Assembly (NCBI RefSeq): GCF_000327505.1
Contig: NC_019942.1
Span: 620,001 to 684,000, forward strand
DNA length: 64,000 nt
Source of the DNA: Aciduliprofundum sp. MAR08-339
GTDB lineage: Archaea; Thermoplasmatota; Thermoplasmata; Thermoplasmatales; Aciduliprofundaceae
Direction of reading: 5' to 3'
The translations under genes and the position numbers were made by a program. Positions 27,012 through 37,200 of the stretch are shown piece by piece; within the stretch, counting starts at the first letter, position 1, and every line of letters starts with the position of its first letter. Under the pieces are notes generated by a model that saw nothing but the letters and a program-made list of their open reading frames with translations, searched no databases and was not told the origin of the DNA.

Positions 27012-28406
27012 ATGTTTGAGAGACTCATAGCCCCTGAGAGCATAGCAGTCATAGGAGCATCACACAATCCCAAGAAAATTGGCTATGTGGTGCTTGAAAA
27101 TTTAAAAAACAATGGTTATGCTGGAAGAGTTTATCCCGTAAATCCAAAGGGCGGCGAAATTTTGGGTTTCAGGGTTTACAGGGATGTGGAATCTCTGCCC
27201 GAGGATGTTGATCTGAGCGTTATAACACTTCCAGCTGAACTCACTGTAAATATTTTTGAGTCCGTGGCAAGGAAATCAAGGTTCATAATACCCATTGCTG
27301 GCGGCTTCGGAGAAACCGGGCCCAGGGGAAAGGAAATGGAGAGAAAGATACTTCAGGACGCGAGGAAACATGGGGCCAGGATTATAGGGCCAAACACGGT
27401 GGGCATATATGTTCCAAGCACAGGGGTGAACACGGCACTGGTGGTTCCTGAGCGCTCAAGATTTCCGGGGGATGGTGATATAGCCTTCATAACTCAAAGT
27501 GGAGCTCTCGGCCTTCTAACCATGGATTCCTTTGCAATGTACGATGTTGGTTTTAGGGCATTCGTAAATCTGGGCAACAGAGTTGATGTTAACGAAAACG
27601 AGCTCCTGAAGTATTTTGGTGAGGATGAGAAAAGCAGGGTGGTAATTCTTTACATCGAGAGCTTCCGCGATGGAAGGGACTTTATGCGCATTGCAAGGAA
27701 GGTGAGCAAAAATAAGCCCATTGTTGTGCTCAAGGCTGGAAGGACTAAGCGAGGGTCCAAGGCAGCGAGTTTACATACCGGGGCGTTGGGAGGCAGCGAT
27801 GCCGTTGCCAACGGAGCCTTCAAGCAATGCGGAGTGATACGCGCCTACGATGAAGTTGAACTTGTCGATTATGCTCGTGCTCTTGCTTATGGAAAGCCCA
27901 TAGGGGGAGAGAGAATCGCCGTTGTCACCTCTGCGGGAGGTGTTGGAGTTGTAACCACAGATTACATCGAGAGCAATGTTCGTGGTATAGGTATGAAAAT
28001 GGCTGAATTGAGCGAGGAGATCAAGCGTAGAATAAAGGAAGAGGTTGTGCCCTTTGCATCGGTGGAGAATCCTGTGGATATGACTGCACAGGCAAGCGAT
28101 GATGACTACGATGGTGTGCTTGCCGCTTTGAACGAGGACCCAAATGTGGATGCCATTCTCGTGTATGCCCTCTTTCAGACTCCTCTGATAAGCGAGAAAC
28201 TGGTGGATATAATTACAAAATGGCACAGAGAGGGTAAGAAGCCCATTGTTGTGGGTACCATTGGGAGTGAATTTGCCATGAATATGTTTCGGAAGTTTGA
28301 GAAGAATCGCGTTCCCGTGTTTATGGGAATAGAGCGCAGTGTCAAGGCTGTGAAGGTCCTTCATGAAAGGGCCAGAATTCTGGATTATCTGGAGGGAGAG
28401 GAATGA
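27012..28406 (+). CDS. ADP-forming acyl-CoA synthetase, alpha subunit
   Basis: A 464-residue alpha subunit homologous to the first two-thirds of the fused enzyme at 20879. It has the CoA-binding Rossmann start (SIAVIGASHNPKKIG), the ligase region (FITQSGALGLLTMD) and the phosphohistidine H255 in ASLHTGALGG. CTTTTTAATT lies about 25 bases upstream, so a leaderless start at ATG 27012 is likely. The beta gene overlaps it by four bases. Substrate range may differ from the fused paralogue (aryl or branched acids), but this cannot be read from sequence. Confidence 0.93.
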   Translation: MFERLIAPESIAVIGASHNPKKIGYVVLENLKNNGYAGRVYPVNPKGGEILGFRVYRDVESLPEDVDLSVITLPAELTVNIFESVARKSRFIIPIAGGFGETGPRGKEMERKILQDARKHGARIIGPNTVGIYVPSTGVNTALVVPERSRFPGDGDIAFITQSGALGLLTMDSFAMYDVGFRAFVNLGNRVDVNENELLKYFGEDEKSRVVILYIESFRDGRDFMRIARKVSKNKPIVVLKAGRTKRGSKAASLHTGALGGSDAVANGAFKQCGVIRAYDEVELVDYARALAYGKPIGGERIAVVTSAGGVGVVTTDYIESNVRGIGMKMAELSEEIKRRIKEEVVPFASVENPVDMTAQASDDDYDGVLAALNEDPNVDAILVYALFQTPLISEKLVDIITKWHREGKKPIVVGTIGSEFAMNMFRKFEKNRVPVFMGIERSVKAVKVLHERARILDYLEGEE

Positions 28407-29008
28407 ATGAATATGATGCAAAGGAAATGCTCAAAAAATACGGAATAAAGGTGCCAAATGGTGCCCTTGTTGAAAATCTGGATGATCTGGAAAAATTGAA
28501 TTTGAAATACCCCCTTGTTGCCAAGGTTGCAAGCGAGAAAATTCTTCACAAGACAGATGTTGGAGGGGTGATTCTAAACATTGGCAGCAGGGAAGAATTG
28601 AAAAATGCAGTGAAAAATCTCATGGACAAATTCCATGCTCCAGTGCTTGTGGAAGAGATGCTCCATGGGGGTGTGGAGATAATAGTTGGTGTGACAAAAG
28701 ATCCATCCTTTGGCCACGTCATAATGTTCGGCCTTGGGGGCATATTCACCGAGATTCTCAGGGATGTTACATTCAGGGTTATTCCCATAGGCAGGAAGGA
28801 TGCAGAGATGATGCTCTCAGAGATCAAGGGAAGAAAAATACTTGAAGGATACAGGGGAACGAAGGTTGACAGGGAATCTATTATTGAGTTGCTTCTCAGA
28901 ATCTCAGAACTCGTAGAAGAGAATCCAGATATTGAGGGCATTGACCTGAATCCAGTGCTTGCAAGGGAGAAAGATTGTGTTGTGCTGGATGCCAAGATAA
29001 TACGATAA
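28403..29008 (+). CDS. ADP-forming acyl-CoA synthetase, beta subunit
   Basis: A 201-residue ATP-grasp subunit (family ATP-grasp_5). Recognisable segments are YPLVAKVASEKILHKTDVGG and MFGLGGIFTEILRDVTFR, both also found in the beta half of the fused paralogue. ATGA overlap with the alpha gene implies coupled translation and a 1:1 complex. It carries the nucleotide-binding step of the reaction. Confidence 0.92.
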   Translation: MNEYDAKEMLKKYGIKVPNGALVENLDDLEKLNLKYPLVAKVASEKILHKTDVGGVILNIGSREELKNAVKNLMDKFHAPVLVEEMLHGGVEIIVGVTKDPSFGHVIMFGLGGIFTEILRDVTFRVIPIGRKDAEMMLSEIKGRKILEGYRGTKVDRESIIELLLRISELVEENPDIEGIDLNPVLAREKDCVVLDAKIIR

Positions 29009-29037
29009 ATTTAAGAGCGTGTGTGAGATGCTCTATC

Positions 29038-29853
29038 ATGCAGGAGATGAGAGTGGATGGCCTTTACGGCAGGTACTATTCTGGAGATAAAGGAACCATA
29101 GTGATGCTCCACGGCCTTCTTTCTTCCATGGGTGAGTTTGGTGATTATCCTGAGAAATTCAACTCCTCTGGCTACGCGGTCCTCATAATTGATTTTGAAG
29201 GCCATGGAAAAAGTGCAGGAAAGAGGGGATATGAGAGCATTGAGAAGAACATAAAAAACCTAGAAAAATGGATTGAGCATCTAAAGAATGGGAATCTGCT
29301 CAATAGGCCTCTGATCATAATGGGCCACAGTTTGGGAGCAGCCACAACAATATATGCGCTTGCCCGAGGAATTGGCGATATGGGTGTGGCCTTGGCTCCT
29401 CCATCCTCAATAAAGGAGGAGTTGAATGCGGGGGAGAGAATTGGATTGCCCCTGATTTATGCATTTGGAAAACTCGTTGAGAAGATAACTGGCAGAGATT
29501 ATTACATAAACTATCGTGTTGATTACTCCTCTTTATTTACCGATGAGAAATTGGCCGATAGAGCAAGAAAGTTAAATTATCTGGAAAACAAACTCTGGAT
29601 TGGCTCTTACAAACCACTTATGTCCGTAGATACCTTGACTCAGGCGAGGAAGGTCCACAGACCCTGCATGGTTGTTATTCCCTCCGAGGATAGGGTTGTG
29701 AAGCCGGAGAACGGGAGGAGGGTCTACGATGCACTTTCAGGTCCAAAGGAAATATATATTGCTGAGGGATACGGACATTCCATAATGCTTGCAGACAGGG
29801 GCGATGTATTTGAGAGAATTTTAAAATTCATAGAGAGGCAAAGAAATAAATAA
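29038..29853 (+). CDS. Alpha/beta hydrolase (monoacylglycerol lipase/esterase-like)
   Basis: A 271-residue serine hydrolase. The nucleophile elbow is GHSLG, the oxyanion region is VMLHGLLSSMGEF, the acid is in VIPSEDRVVKP and the histidine in GYGHSIM. DFEGHGKSAG is the classic hydrolase-4 motif. ATG 29038 is preceded by CGATAAATTTAAG about 25-35 bases upstream, so it has its own promoter even though it lies 29 bases after the ACD beta gene. Substrate unknown; no signal peptide. Confidence 0.85.
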   Translation: MQEMRVDGLYGRYYSGDKGTIVMLHGLLSSMGEFGDYPEKFNSSGYAVLIIDFEGHGKSAGKRGYESIEKNIKNLEKWIEHLKNGNLLNRPLIIMGHSLGAATTIYALARGIGDMGVALAPPSSIKEELNAGERIGLPLIYAFGKLVEKITGRDYYINYRVDYSSLFTDEKLADRARKLNYLENKLWIGSYKPLMSVDTLTQARKVHRPCMVVIPSEDRVVKPENGRRVYDALSGPKEIYIAEGYGHSIMLADRGDVFERILKFIERQRNK

Positions 29854-29862
29854 TTAGGGATA

Positions 29863-30582
29863 TTGGAGTGTGTGGAAGAGATAAATCTGGGGGATATCAC
29901 TCTTACGAGGTACTTCATGCTCTACCTTGAAGATTACGAGACCGCAGTTATGGCTGATTTTCATCTGGGCTACGAGGATGTGATGGCCCAAAAAGGAGTT
30001 TTCCTTCCCAAATTGCAATATCCCTACATCATGGACATGCTCGAAAAAATTTTTGAGAGGTACGACCCCCGAAGTTTTATTATAGATGGTGATTTAAAGC
30101 ACGAATTCTCCAGAAACATGCCCCAGGAATGGAAAGAAATTGAGAGCGTAGTTGATTTCATCAGGGATAGAAGTAAACTAACTGTTGTTCGGGGAAATCA
30201 CGATAATTTTCTGAGAAGCATACTGAAGCGTCGGGAAGTACCCTTGGTGGATTCCTTTGTTCTTGGAAACTATGTTTTTACCCACGGCCACAGGTATTTG
30301 GATGTACCGGAGGGGAAGACCCTCATAATGGGACATGAGCATCCATCCATAACTCTGAGAGATGAGATTTATGCATCGGCCAAGTATCCCTGTTTTCTCC
30401 TAACAAGTAAACTTATTGTTTTGCCCGCATCAAGTCTTTACGCCTACGGGACGGACATAACGAGGAATGATTACATATCACCAATACTTAGAACCACATC
30501 CCCTGATTTTGAAATATTTGTCATAGATGAGAGGGAAGGCCTCGTTGCTCTTGGAAAAATGCACGGTGAAAAATTTATTTAG
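29863..30582 (+). CDS. Calcineurin-like phosphoesterase (ICC-like)
   Basis: A 239-residue metallophosphoesterase with the full motif set: MADFHLGY, IDGDLKHEF, VRGNHDNF, FTHGHRYLD and MGHEHPS. It resembles the archaeal and bacterial group often found beside large helicases, though none is next to it here. The start is uncertain: TTG 29863 or GTG 29872; an AAATAAATAATT element near 29842-29853 favours the GTG as leaderless start. It would hydrolyse a phosphomonoester or phosphodiester, possibly nucleic acid. Confidence 0.85.
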   Translation: MECVEEINLGDITLTRYFMLYLEDYETAVMADFHLGYEDVMAQKGVFLPKLQYPYIMDMLEKIFERYDPRSFIIDGDLKHEFSRNMPQEWKEIESVVDFIRDRSKLTVVRGNHDNFLRSILKRREVPLVDSFVLGNYVFTHGHRYLDVPEGKTLIMGHEHPSITLRDEIYASAKYPCFLLTSKLIVLPASSLYAYGTDITRNDYISPILRTTSPDFEIFVIDEREGLVALGKMHGEKFI

Positions 30583-30602
30583 TGAAAAAAACATAGGGGC
30601 AT

Positions 30603-30884
30603 ATGAAATACTCCATAGCCTCAAGGTGCATTTACTATCGCGATGGTATGTGTTATTTTCTCGCCTCTGACCCACGCCCCTGCACACTCTGCTTCAACTT
30701 TGCCTCTGCTGATCCAAAATTGAAGAGGGAACTGAAAATTGATAAGCCGGTGATAACCTTTTACGATTTGATAATGGGCGATTCCCGTTACAGGGCCCTG
30801 TTTCCCAGTTCCGGTACTTCCGTTCAGATGAGCCTTGGCTCTCTATATCCTGGGTCCAACGAATTGCCAGATGATGAGGATTAG
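30603..30884 (+). CDS. Small cysteine-containing hypothetical protein
   Basis: A 93-residue protein with four N-terminal cysteines (SRCIYYRDGMCYFL and CTLCFNF), a possible zinc or Fe-S site, and a polar C-terminus. I recognise no family. An AAATTTATTTAG element lies about 25 bases before ATG 30603. The 3' end overlaps the convergent site-2 protease gene by 42 bases. Confidence 0.6.
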   Translation: MKYSIASRCIYYRDGMCYFLASDPRPCTLCFNFASADPKLKRELKIDKPVITFYDLIMGDSRYRALFPSSGTSVQMSLGSLYPGSNELPDDED

Positions 30885-32378
30885 GACCATAAAACTGAAA
30901 AACGTTGTTATGGCATCTCCCATTTTCTTCGGATTTTTTAATTTTAATTTCTCGCAGAGGTATGTGATAAAGTCCCTGAACACATAGCCCCCATCCAGAG
31001 GTACCGCTGGGAGTAGATTGGTCATTCCAAGCATGAGGTTGAGCCAGAATATCCAGTAGAGAGAGTTTACCAGTATCCAGAATCCTGTGAAAGGTGTGTT
31101 GAATAAATGCTGAAGGTTCTGTGGAAAGGGCATGAGTCCCATAAATGGCAGTGCTATGTAGGCCATGGTAGCTCTGAAGAAATCGTACGGATTTCTCACG
31201 TCTGCGTATGGATTTCCTATCAGGTTTTTGAGGTACTTGGAGTCTCCGAGCCCTATGCCAAGATATCCCGCGTTAATTCCCAGAAACCCCTTACCCCTGT
31301 ACCAGGGCCTGTTAAGTTGAGGTGCGTATTTTTCAAAGTAGGCGTACTTGTCAGCTAGCACGACGGTCACGTTCATCCACCTGTTTGGGGGCTTGAACAT
31401 ACTTATATGTACAGGCGTTCCACTGCGCGTTTTGTTGAGAATCTTGAAAAACTCCTGCTCGTTTTTCACAACACTCCCGTTTATTGAATAGAATATCCAT
31501 CCGGGTCTTATTCCTGAATCGTAGGCAGGATATCCCTTGAGGGCTGAGATCACAACTACTCCACTGTAAACGCTAATATTCTCAATTTTTCCGTTGTATA
31601 TTTCAACGCTGACCTTTTTTCCGGGACTTGGAGCATTTACATTGATGAAATCTTGGATGTTATTTATGGATGTGCCGTTTATTTTCAGTATTACTGTTCC
31701 CACCGGAAGTGCATTGAAGTTGGGATTGTCCTCAAAATTTGAAGCCACATAAAATGCATTGTATTTCGGAGTTATCCCTCCCACCAGGAGTGCAATTACC
31801 ACGATGATCACGGCTGCCAGGATTATGTTGGATGTGGGTCCCGCTGCGAAAACTCTCATTCTCCTCCTCTTGGAAGTTTTCATAAGTTGCTCCTCGTCCG
31901 GTTCCACGAAGGCTCCTATGGGTATTACGAACAGAAGGACCCCTATGGATTTTAATTTTAGTTTCTGGGCTACCACAAGAAATCCGTGGGAGAACTCGTG
32001 TATGACTATTGCAACAATTAGCCCCAGTATCCCGTACCACAGTGGGATCACAGGGTTTATGCCGGGTATACCTAGGGCCTTTAGGGGAGATGGTGCCTCA
32101 GATGGAGGAATTGTTGTAACCAGAAAGGCCTGCCACAGAACCAGTAGAAATACGGCCACCATAATTATGAGAGAGAGCCCAACCCCAAAATTTCCATAAT
32201 AAATCCAGAATTTTGATTTTGCGAGTTTTTTTATTGTCCCGAGTCCCCTTTTTGTTTTGAGCATGAGGGCTGGTCCGTAGAGCGAGAGCGGACCCTTGAT
32301 CTTTCCATATCTGTAAAGTGCGTAGAGCCCAAGAATCCAGGCTACTATGAGGACAAGTGCAAGTAGCCAGCCGTTCAT
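30843..32378 (-). CDS. Site-2-protease family zinc metalloprotease (M50) with PDZ domain
   Basis: A 511-residue polytopic membrane protease. The zinc site HEFSH (residues 127-131) and the second ligand motif NLLPAVPLDGG near residue 455 are intact, both in helices. A PDZ-like domain occupies the extracytoplasmic middle (about residues 270-330, VISALKGYPAYDSGIRPGW). Such proteases release membrane-bound regulators or clear signal peptides. A presenilin-like protease lies in the same window at 5918, so two different intramembrane proteolysis systems are encoded nearby. Candidate substrates are not evident. Confidence 0.92.
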   Translation of the reverse strand: MNGWLLALVLIVAWILGLYALYRYGKIKGPLSLYGPALMLKTKRGLGTIKKLAKSKFWIYYGNFGVGLSLIIMVAVFLLVLWQAFLVTTIPPSEAPSPLKALGIPGINPVIPLWYGILGLIVAIVIHEFSHGFLVVAQKLKLKSIGVLLFVIPIGAFVEPDEEQLMKTSKRRRMRVFAAGPTSNIILAAVIIVVIALLVGGITPKYNAFYVASNFEDNPNFNALPVGTVILKINGTSINNIQDFINVNAPSPGKKVSVEIYNGKIENISVYSGVVVISALKGYPAYDSGIRPGWIFYSINGSVVKNEQEFFKILNKTRSGTPVHISMFKPPNRWMNVTVVLADKYAYFEKYAPQLNRPWYRGKGFLGINAGYLGIGLGDSKYLKNLIGNPYADVRNPYDFFRATMAYIALPFMGLMPFPQNLQHLFNTPFTGFWILVNSLYWIFWLNLMLGMTNLLPAVPLDGGYVFRDFITYLCEKLKLKNPKKMGDAITTFFSFMVLILIIWQFVGPRI

Positions 32379-32451
32379 CGGGATAGCATGAACTCCTTGT
32401 ATTTAAATTTCCACCCGCTACCTTAAAATATCAGAATTTTTTTTTGAAACT

Positions 32452-33162
32452 GTGAGAATCGGTATAGCAATGGAAGATTACAAACTTGAATATGAGGTGG
32501 AGCGTGCTCTCAAGGAGGAAGGTTATAGGTTCAAGGTAGTTACGGATAATTTTGACGGTTGCGATGTAGTTCTCACCGATCATCTTGAGGGGGATATTTT
32601 TGTGCTCTGTCATGATGCGAGGGAATGCATAAGGAAATTGCAGTCAAGGTTCTATGGAAAGAAGAGATTTGAGAAGCTTATTGTCGGCATAGACCCTGGC
32701 CCCAAGCCGGGTATTGCCGTTGTCGGAGATGGAAACGTCGTTGAAGAGATCCAGTTGTCCTCTGTGGAGGAAGTGCGCACAGTTGTAAATTCAATAGAAT
32801 TGGGATACGAACCCCGTGTAATGATTGTTAGGGTTGGAGATGGGGATATAACGAACAGAAACAGAATAATAAACTCCCTCTTGGATGGTTACATGGTTGA
32901 GATGGTAAATGAGGAAAACACCTCAGAATCCATATCCAACAGGAATGTTGAGGCGGCCAAGGTGATTGCATTTACCCGGGGGAAGCGGATCAGAGAGAAA
33001 ATGAATATTGTGATAACGGAGGGGTACCTGCGTGAGATACAGAGAATGAGCAGAATTGAAAGCGAGGGCCTTCTCACCATATCCAAAACTCTGGCAAGGA
33101 GAGTTGCTCTTGGTGAGATCACCTTGAAAGAGGCCATTGAACTTGCGAGGGGTGGGCAATGA
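32452..33162 (+). CDS. RuvC/RNase H-fold protein of unknown function
   Basis: A 236-residue protein. Residues about 78-100 read LIVGIDPGPKPGIAVVGDG, the first strand and acidic residue of the RNase H/RuvC fold, and later segments (VMIVRVGDGDI, RNVEAAKVIAFTRG) keep spaced acids. An N-terminal domain of about 75 residues precedes it and the C-terminus is helical. It may be a nuclease or an inactive resolvase-like protein. GTG 32452 is the start, with TTAAAATATC about 25 bases before it. It overlaps the next gene by four bases. Confidence 0.7.
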   Translation: MRIGIAMEDYKLEYEVERALKEEGYRFKVVTDNFDGCDVVLTDHLEGDIFVLCHDARECIRKLQSRFYGKKRFEKLIVGIDPGPKPGIAVVGDGNVVEEIQLSSVEEVRTVVNSIELGYEPRVMIVRVGDGDITNRNRIINSLLDGYMVEMVNEENTSESISNRNVEAAKVIAFTRGKRIREKMNIVITEGYLREIQRMSRIESEGLLTISKTLARRVALGEITLKEAIELARGGQ

Positions 33163-33482
33163 AGAGGGAGGAAGCCATAAGGAGGATAGATAACCTTGTT
33201 AATGTTCTGGCAGTTGAAATTCCCGATGAAATTGAGATATACGGCAGGGTTTATTCTCTGAAGGAGGATATATCCTCTCCAGAAGAAAATACGATTATAA
33301 AATATCAGTCTCTCTACAAGCAGATAATGGAGGATATACATTCAATGGAAGATGTGCCTGAGGAAATTGTTCAGAAGGCCATAATTCTCAGAAGAATCGT
33401 TCTTTTTCTAAAGGAATACGAGCATAGTGGTGATATTGAAGACAAAAAGAGATGGATAAATTTTGTAAAAAGAATGAAATGA
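33159..33482 (+). CDS. Small helical hypothetical protein
   Basis: A 107-residue charged protein translated from ATGA overlap with the RuvC-fold gene, so the two probably act together. It contains EIPDEIEIYGRVYSLKED and ends in a basic helix (KKRWINFVKRMK). It may belong to a small euryarchaeal family of unknown function, but I am not certain which. Confidence 0.65.
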   Translation: MKREEAIRRIDNLVNVLAVEIPDEIEIYGRVYSLKEDISSPEENTIIKYQSLYKQIMEDIHSMEDVPEEIVQKAIILRRIVLFLKEYEHSGDIEDKKRWINFVKRMK

Positions 33483-34256
33483 TTATTTTTTCCATTTTGG
33501 AGCAGGTCCACTTTTCTTTCCCTGTCTGCCCAAGAAGAACAGGGTGAAAAGAACGATGACCAGAATGAGAAGACCCCAACTCAGGTATGTTATGTACTCG
33601 TATGATGGAGGTGTGCCGTAATAGAAACGATACTCATAGGTTTTCTGGCCATTTGCGAAGACCACTCCGTTGTTGGATATCTTCACGGTTAGAACATGCT
33701 CTCCGCTGTACAGCCCGTGTGGAATCCATTTGTAAGTCACGTCCTTTGTTGAATTTGCCTTGATGACCTTAACCGTGGTGTTGCCTATGTATCTTCCATC
33801 CAGATAGAAGGATAGCATAGTGTTGTACAGGTCATAATTTTCAGGGTTCTTTATTTTTACATTGACATCCATGGCCCTTTTTACCTGAACTGCCAGAACC
33901 CTGGATGTGGTTGCTCCTATCTTTGTGTTGTTTATCATACCGTATGCAACGAAGTTCAAATATATTGTTTGGGGTAAGTTTGGAGCGGTTACGTTGAACA
34001 CAAAGTAACCATCCTTACTTGATGTGACATACTGGTTCAGGGGCTTTGCACCTGTGAGATTGTATCCACTAATTAGGATGCCGCATCTGTAAAGCGGAAA
34101 ATATCCTTCCACATATACCTTGTACTGTACCGTTTGGTTGGTGCCTATTATTGTTGGACCATCTATATGTATATTTAACTGGCTGGCATGGACACCCAAG
34201 GGTATGGTTCCCAAAAGGAGAAGAGAGATTAATATTGCAATTTGCAGTTTTTTCAC
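33483..34256 (-). CDS. Surface-anchored protein encoded with AglB
   Basis: A 257-residue protein: signal peptide (LQIAILISLLLLGTIPLGVHAS), extracellular beta domains with several N-X-S/T sequons, then a C-terminal helix (YLSWGLLILVIVLFTLFFLG) and basic tail. The GTG start at 34256 overlaps the AglB stop as GTGA and follows a GGAGGTG ribosome site. This coupling suggests a job with AglB, perhaps as an accessory or a substrate, but no family is recognised. Confidence 0.7.
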   Translation of the reverse strand: MKKLQIAILISLLLLGTIPLGVHASQLNIHIDGPTIIGTNQTVQYKVYVEGYFPLYRCGILISGYNLTGAKPLNQYVTSSKDGYFVFNVTAPNLPQTIYLNFVAYGMINNTKIGATTSRVLAVQVKRAMDVNVKIKNPENYDLYNTMLSFYLDGRYIGNTTVKVIKANSTKDVTYKWIPHGLYSGEHVLTVKISNNGVVFANGQKTYEYRFYYGTPPSYEYITYLSWGLLILVIVLFTLFFLGRQGKKSGPAPKWKK

Positions 34257-37200
34257 TTCTTCCACCTCCAAAGTACTACGAATGCTGCAAATATGGCTAT
34301 CGTGAATCCCCACAGAACGTACCATGTTGTTGATATTGTGAACGCCGTGTAATTGGACACACCAGGAGCTTGGATGTACACCTGGGTGGTACTCACAGAA
34401 ACCTCCCTAAGGGGCATACTCACCGTTATGGTTTTCTGAGGCCCAACTATGGCCATCTGCACGGGTATGGAGAGTCCCGGTCTGCTCTTGGTGGCAACAA
34501 GACGGATCTCTATTGATCCCTTGCCCTTTGAAGATACGTTTAGATAATTTACCTCTCCAAGTTTACCGTATATTTCCACGTTCCAGCCCCTGAGATGAAG
34601 TTCCTCTATGTTAAGCACGTTGAAGGTGTAGTTTACCCAAGTGTTTCCATTGTTGGTTATGTCTATCTTGTATATCAGGGCATTATCGTTCCAGGAAACC
34701 AGGGTGTATTTTGCAGTAGTATTGTAGTATTTTGCAATGTTCACGTGGAAATAGGCATCTGTAAATTGAGTGTACTTTGCCCTGAGATGAACCTCATTGT
34801 CTCCCGCCTTCGCAAGGGGTACCTTCAGGCTAACGCTCACGATTTTCGTATCCCCTGGATTTAACCTGTACGTTTGAGGATTGATTACCTTCCATCCCGA
34901 GAAAGTTTCAAATTTAACTTTTTCAGGAGTATTTCCCGTGTTCTTCAGTTTCACAAGGACCCATATACTCTTGTAGGGCACGGCATATTTGTCAAAGCCC
35001 ATAACGTGCACTGTGACCATATGCACGCTGTTTCTCTTGAGAGCCAGGTCCATGTATGTGTCATGGGATATACTGATTTTCTCGTTGATGGAGTATTTAA
35101 CCGTCTGACCGTATTCAATGTCAGAAGAACTTGCTCTTATCGTGTAATTTCCTGAAGGCAGTATGAAATAGTAGGATCCATTTGCCATCTCGCTGAGCGT
35201 TCCGTAGGGAGTATCAAGATACACGTAGGTGGATATCGTTTTGTTCTTCATATAAACCTGGCCTGTGAGAAGGTATGCATCACTGTACTCTATGTTGAAG
35301 GTCAATTTCTCTTCCACATTTACACTCCCAATGTATGCGTACCTGTGACCTCCCATAATGTAGTATGTGTAAACTGTGTACTCTCCAGGGGTAAGTTTTA
35401 CATTGTAGTATCCTGCAGAATCCGTTATGGCCGTTACATTTTTAAGTTCAGTATCCACAGGTATGAACTGCACAACCGCATTTGCTACGCCCCTTCCATT
35501 GAGTGTAACAACGCCCTGTACCTCTGCCAGAATCTTCTCTGTAGAAACATGAAGAATAACCACGGTATCCTTATTTATGAATTTGAGCACCTGTGTGAAA
35601 TAGAGGTAGTAGTTTCCATAGACCATCTTCTTCACATGTATCTCAAAGAGGTACTGACCCTGAGGAAGCACGATGGTGGAATACTTCCAGGTTATATTTC
35701 CTGCTGTTGTGTTTATTTTCACAGGGAGTTGATATGAGAAATTTTCTTGGTTTATCTTTACAAAGTATCCATTTTCAAGGTTGACCTTCGTAGACATATT
35801 TTCGTTCACATTTATCTTAACAAGTGCTGCCTTTTCATATCCTCTCAGGTATACCGTGTACTCTCCCGGTGCGATATTCACACTCTTTCCCATCGTCACC
35901 AGCGTGCCATTCTTGTACCAGTAAACATTATCTGCAGGGGAGATAATGCTCACGTGGGCTATGGCCTTTATGTTGAGATTTTTGACAACTTTTACATCTC
36001 CAACATTTGCAGTCACAGATATTTTTCCGTATTCATACTTAATGTTATTTCCGGAAATTTCAAATCTATACGTACCCGGCAGAACATTTATTGAGTATGA
36101 GCCAAAAACATTTTCTATTGTGTATGTTCTGTCCTCTGAGATCAGCCTTATGGTGAGAGGCCTTGTGTTTGTTGAGTTATCCACTATAACCCTACCTGTG
36201 ACGGTTACCAGATTTGGAGACATCTGAATATAAGACTTTGAATTTTCCGTATAGATCTTTACCATGTGGTATCCATAGACCTCTGCACTAAGGGTATACG
36301 TGAGTGTGGTTCCCAGGGTGAATTCTCCAGCAGGAGGTATGCTTCTGACCTCATAGTACCCCTTGCTATCTCTTAGCATAACCAGACCACTTTTTATCGT
36401 TTCATTGCTGTCCATAATCCCGTTGCCGTTCTTATCGTAGTACACGTAGCCCTTTATTGACTCTGCCTGTTGAAGGAACGGGTTTATCTCAACATCTCTG
36501 TAAAGTTTAACGATTTCTCTGCTGAAATATGGAGAGTAACTGTTGTTGAACCCTATGAACCCTATTGAATAGGTTCCCTCCGGAAGATATATGTTGAAGT
36601 ACCCAGTTTGATTTACAAACCATGTTGTGAATGTGGATCCCCTGAATGCGGATATTTCTATGTCTCCCACTATTTTATCCTTGGATGTAACCTTGCCATA
36701 CACCATGTAGGCCTTCTCCATACTCATTTTTATCTGCATATCTCCGTACAGGGTGACATCTCCTGCATAGGCTATCTTCTGTGCCCCATAATTTGAAAGG
36801 GAGTAAACTGTGTATATTCCTCCGGGTAATTTGAGGGAGAATCTGCCGTTTTTATCCGTCTGGAGGATGTAAACGTTGTATCCCTCAGTGCTCTTAACCT
36901 TCACAACAGCATCCCTCACTGGTTCTCCATTGTAAGTTAAATATCCTGTGAGGGTGAATCCCTGGGTGAGGGTTACATTATCGCTTATGGTTTTGTTCCA
37001 GTCTCCTACGGGGGCATCCTGAGGCTTTGAATAATAATCACCCTTGCTTGCCGTAAGCGTGTAATTATCTGGCACAACCATTACATTGAACGAACCTGTG
37101 GAATTTGTCTTTGCGGTGTACCTGGCGTAAATGCCAGTGAGTTCCACCGTTGCATTTGCCGCGGGTGTTCCATTGGAGTAGGTGACCACACCCTTAACGA

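Noticed and set aside
20384-29008. Genomic island with mobile element
   Set aside because: Composition change is visible in 23040-26990, but no integrase, transposase, direct repeats or tRNA gene border it.
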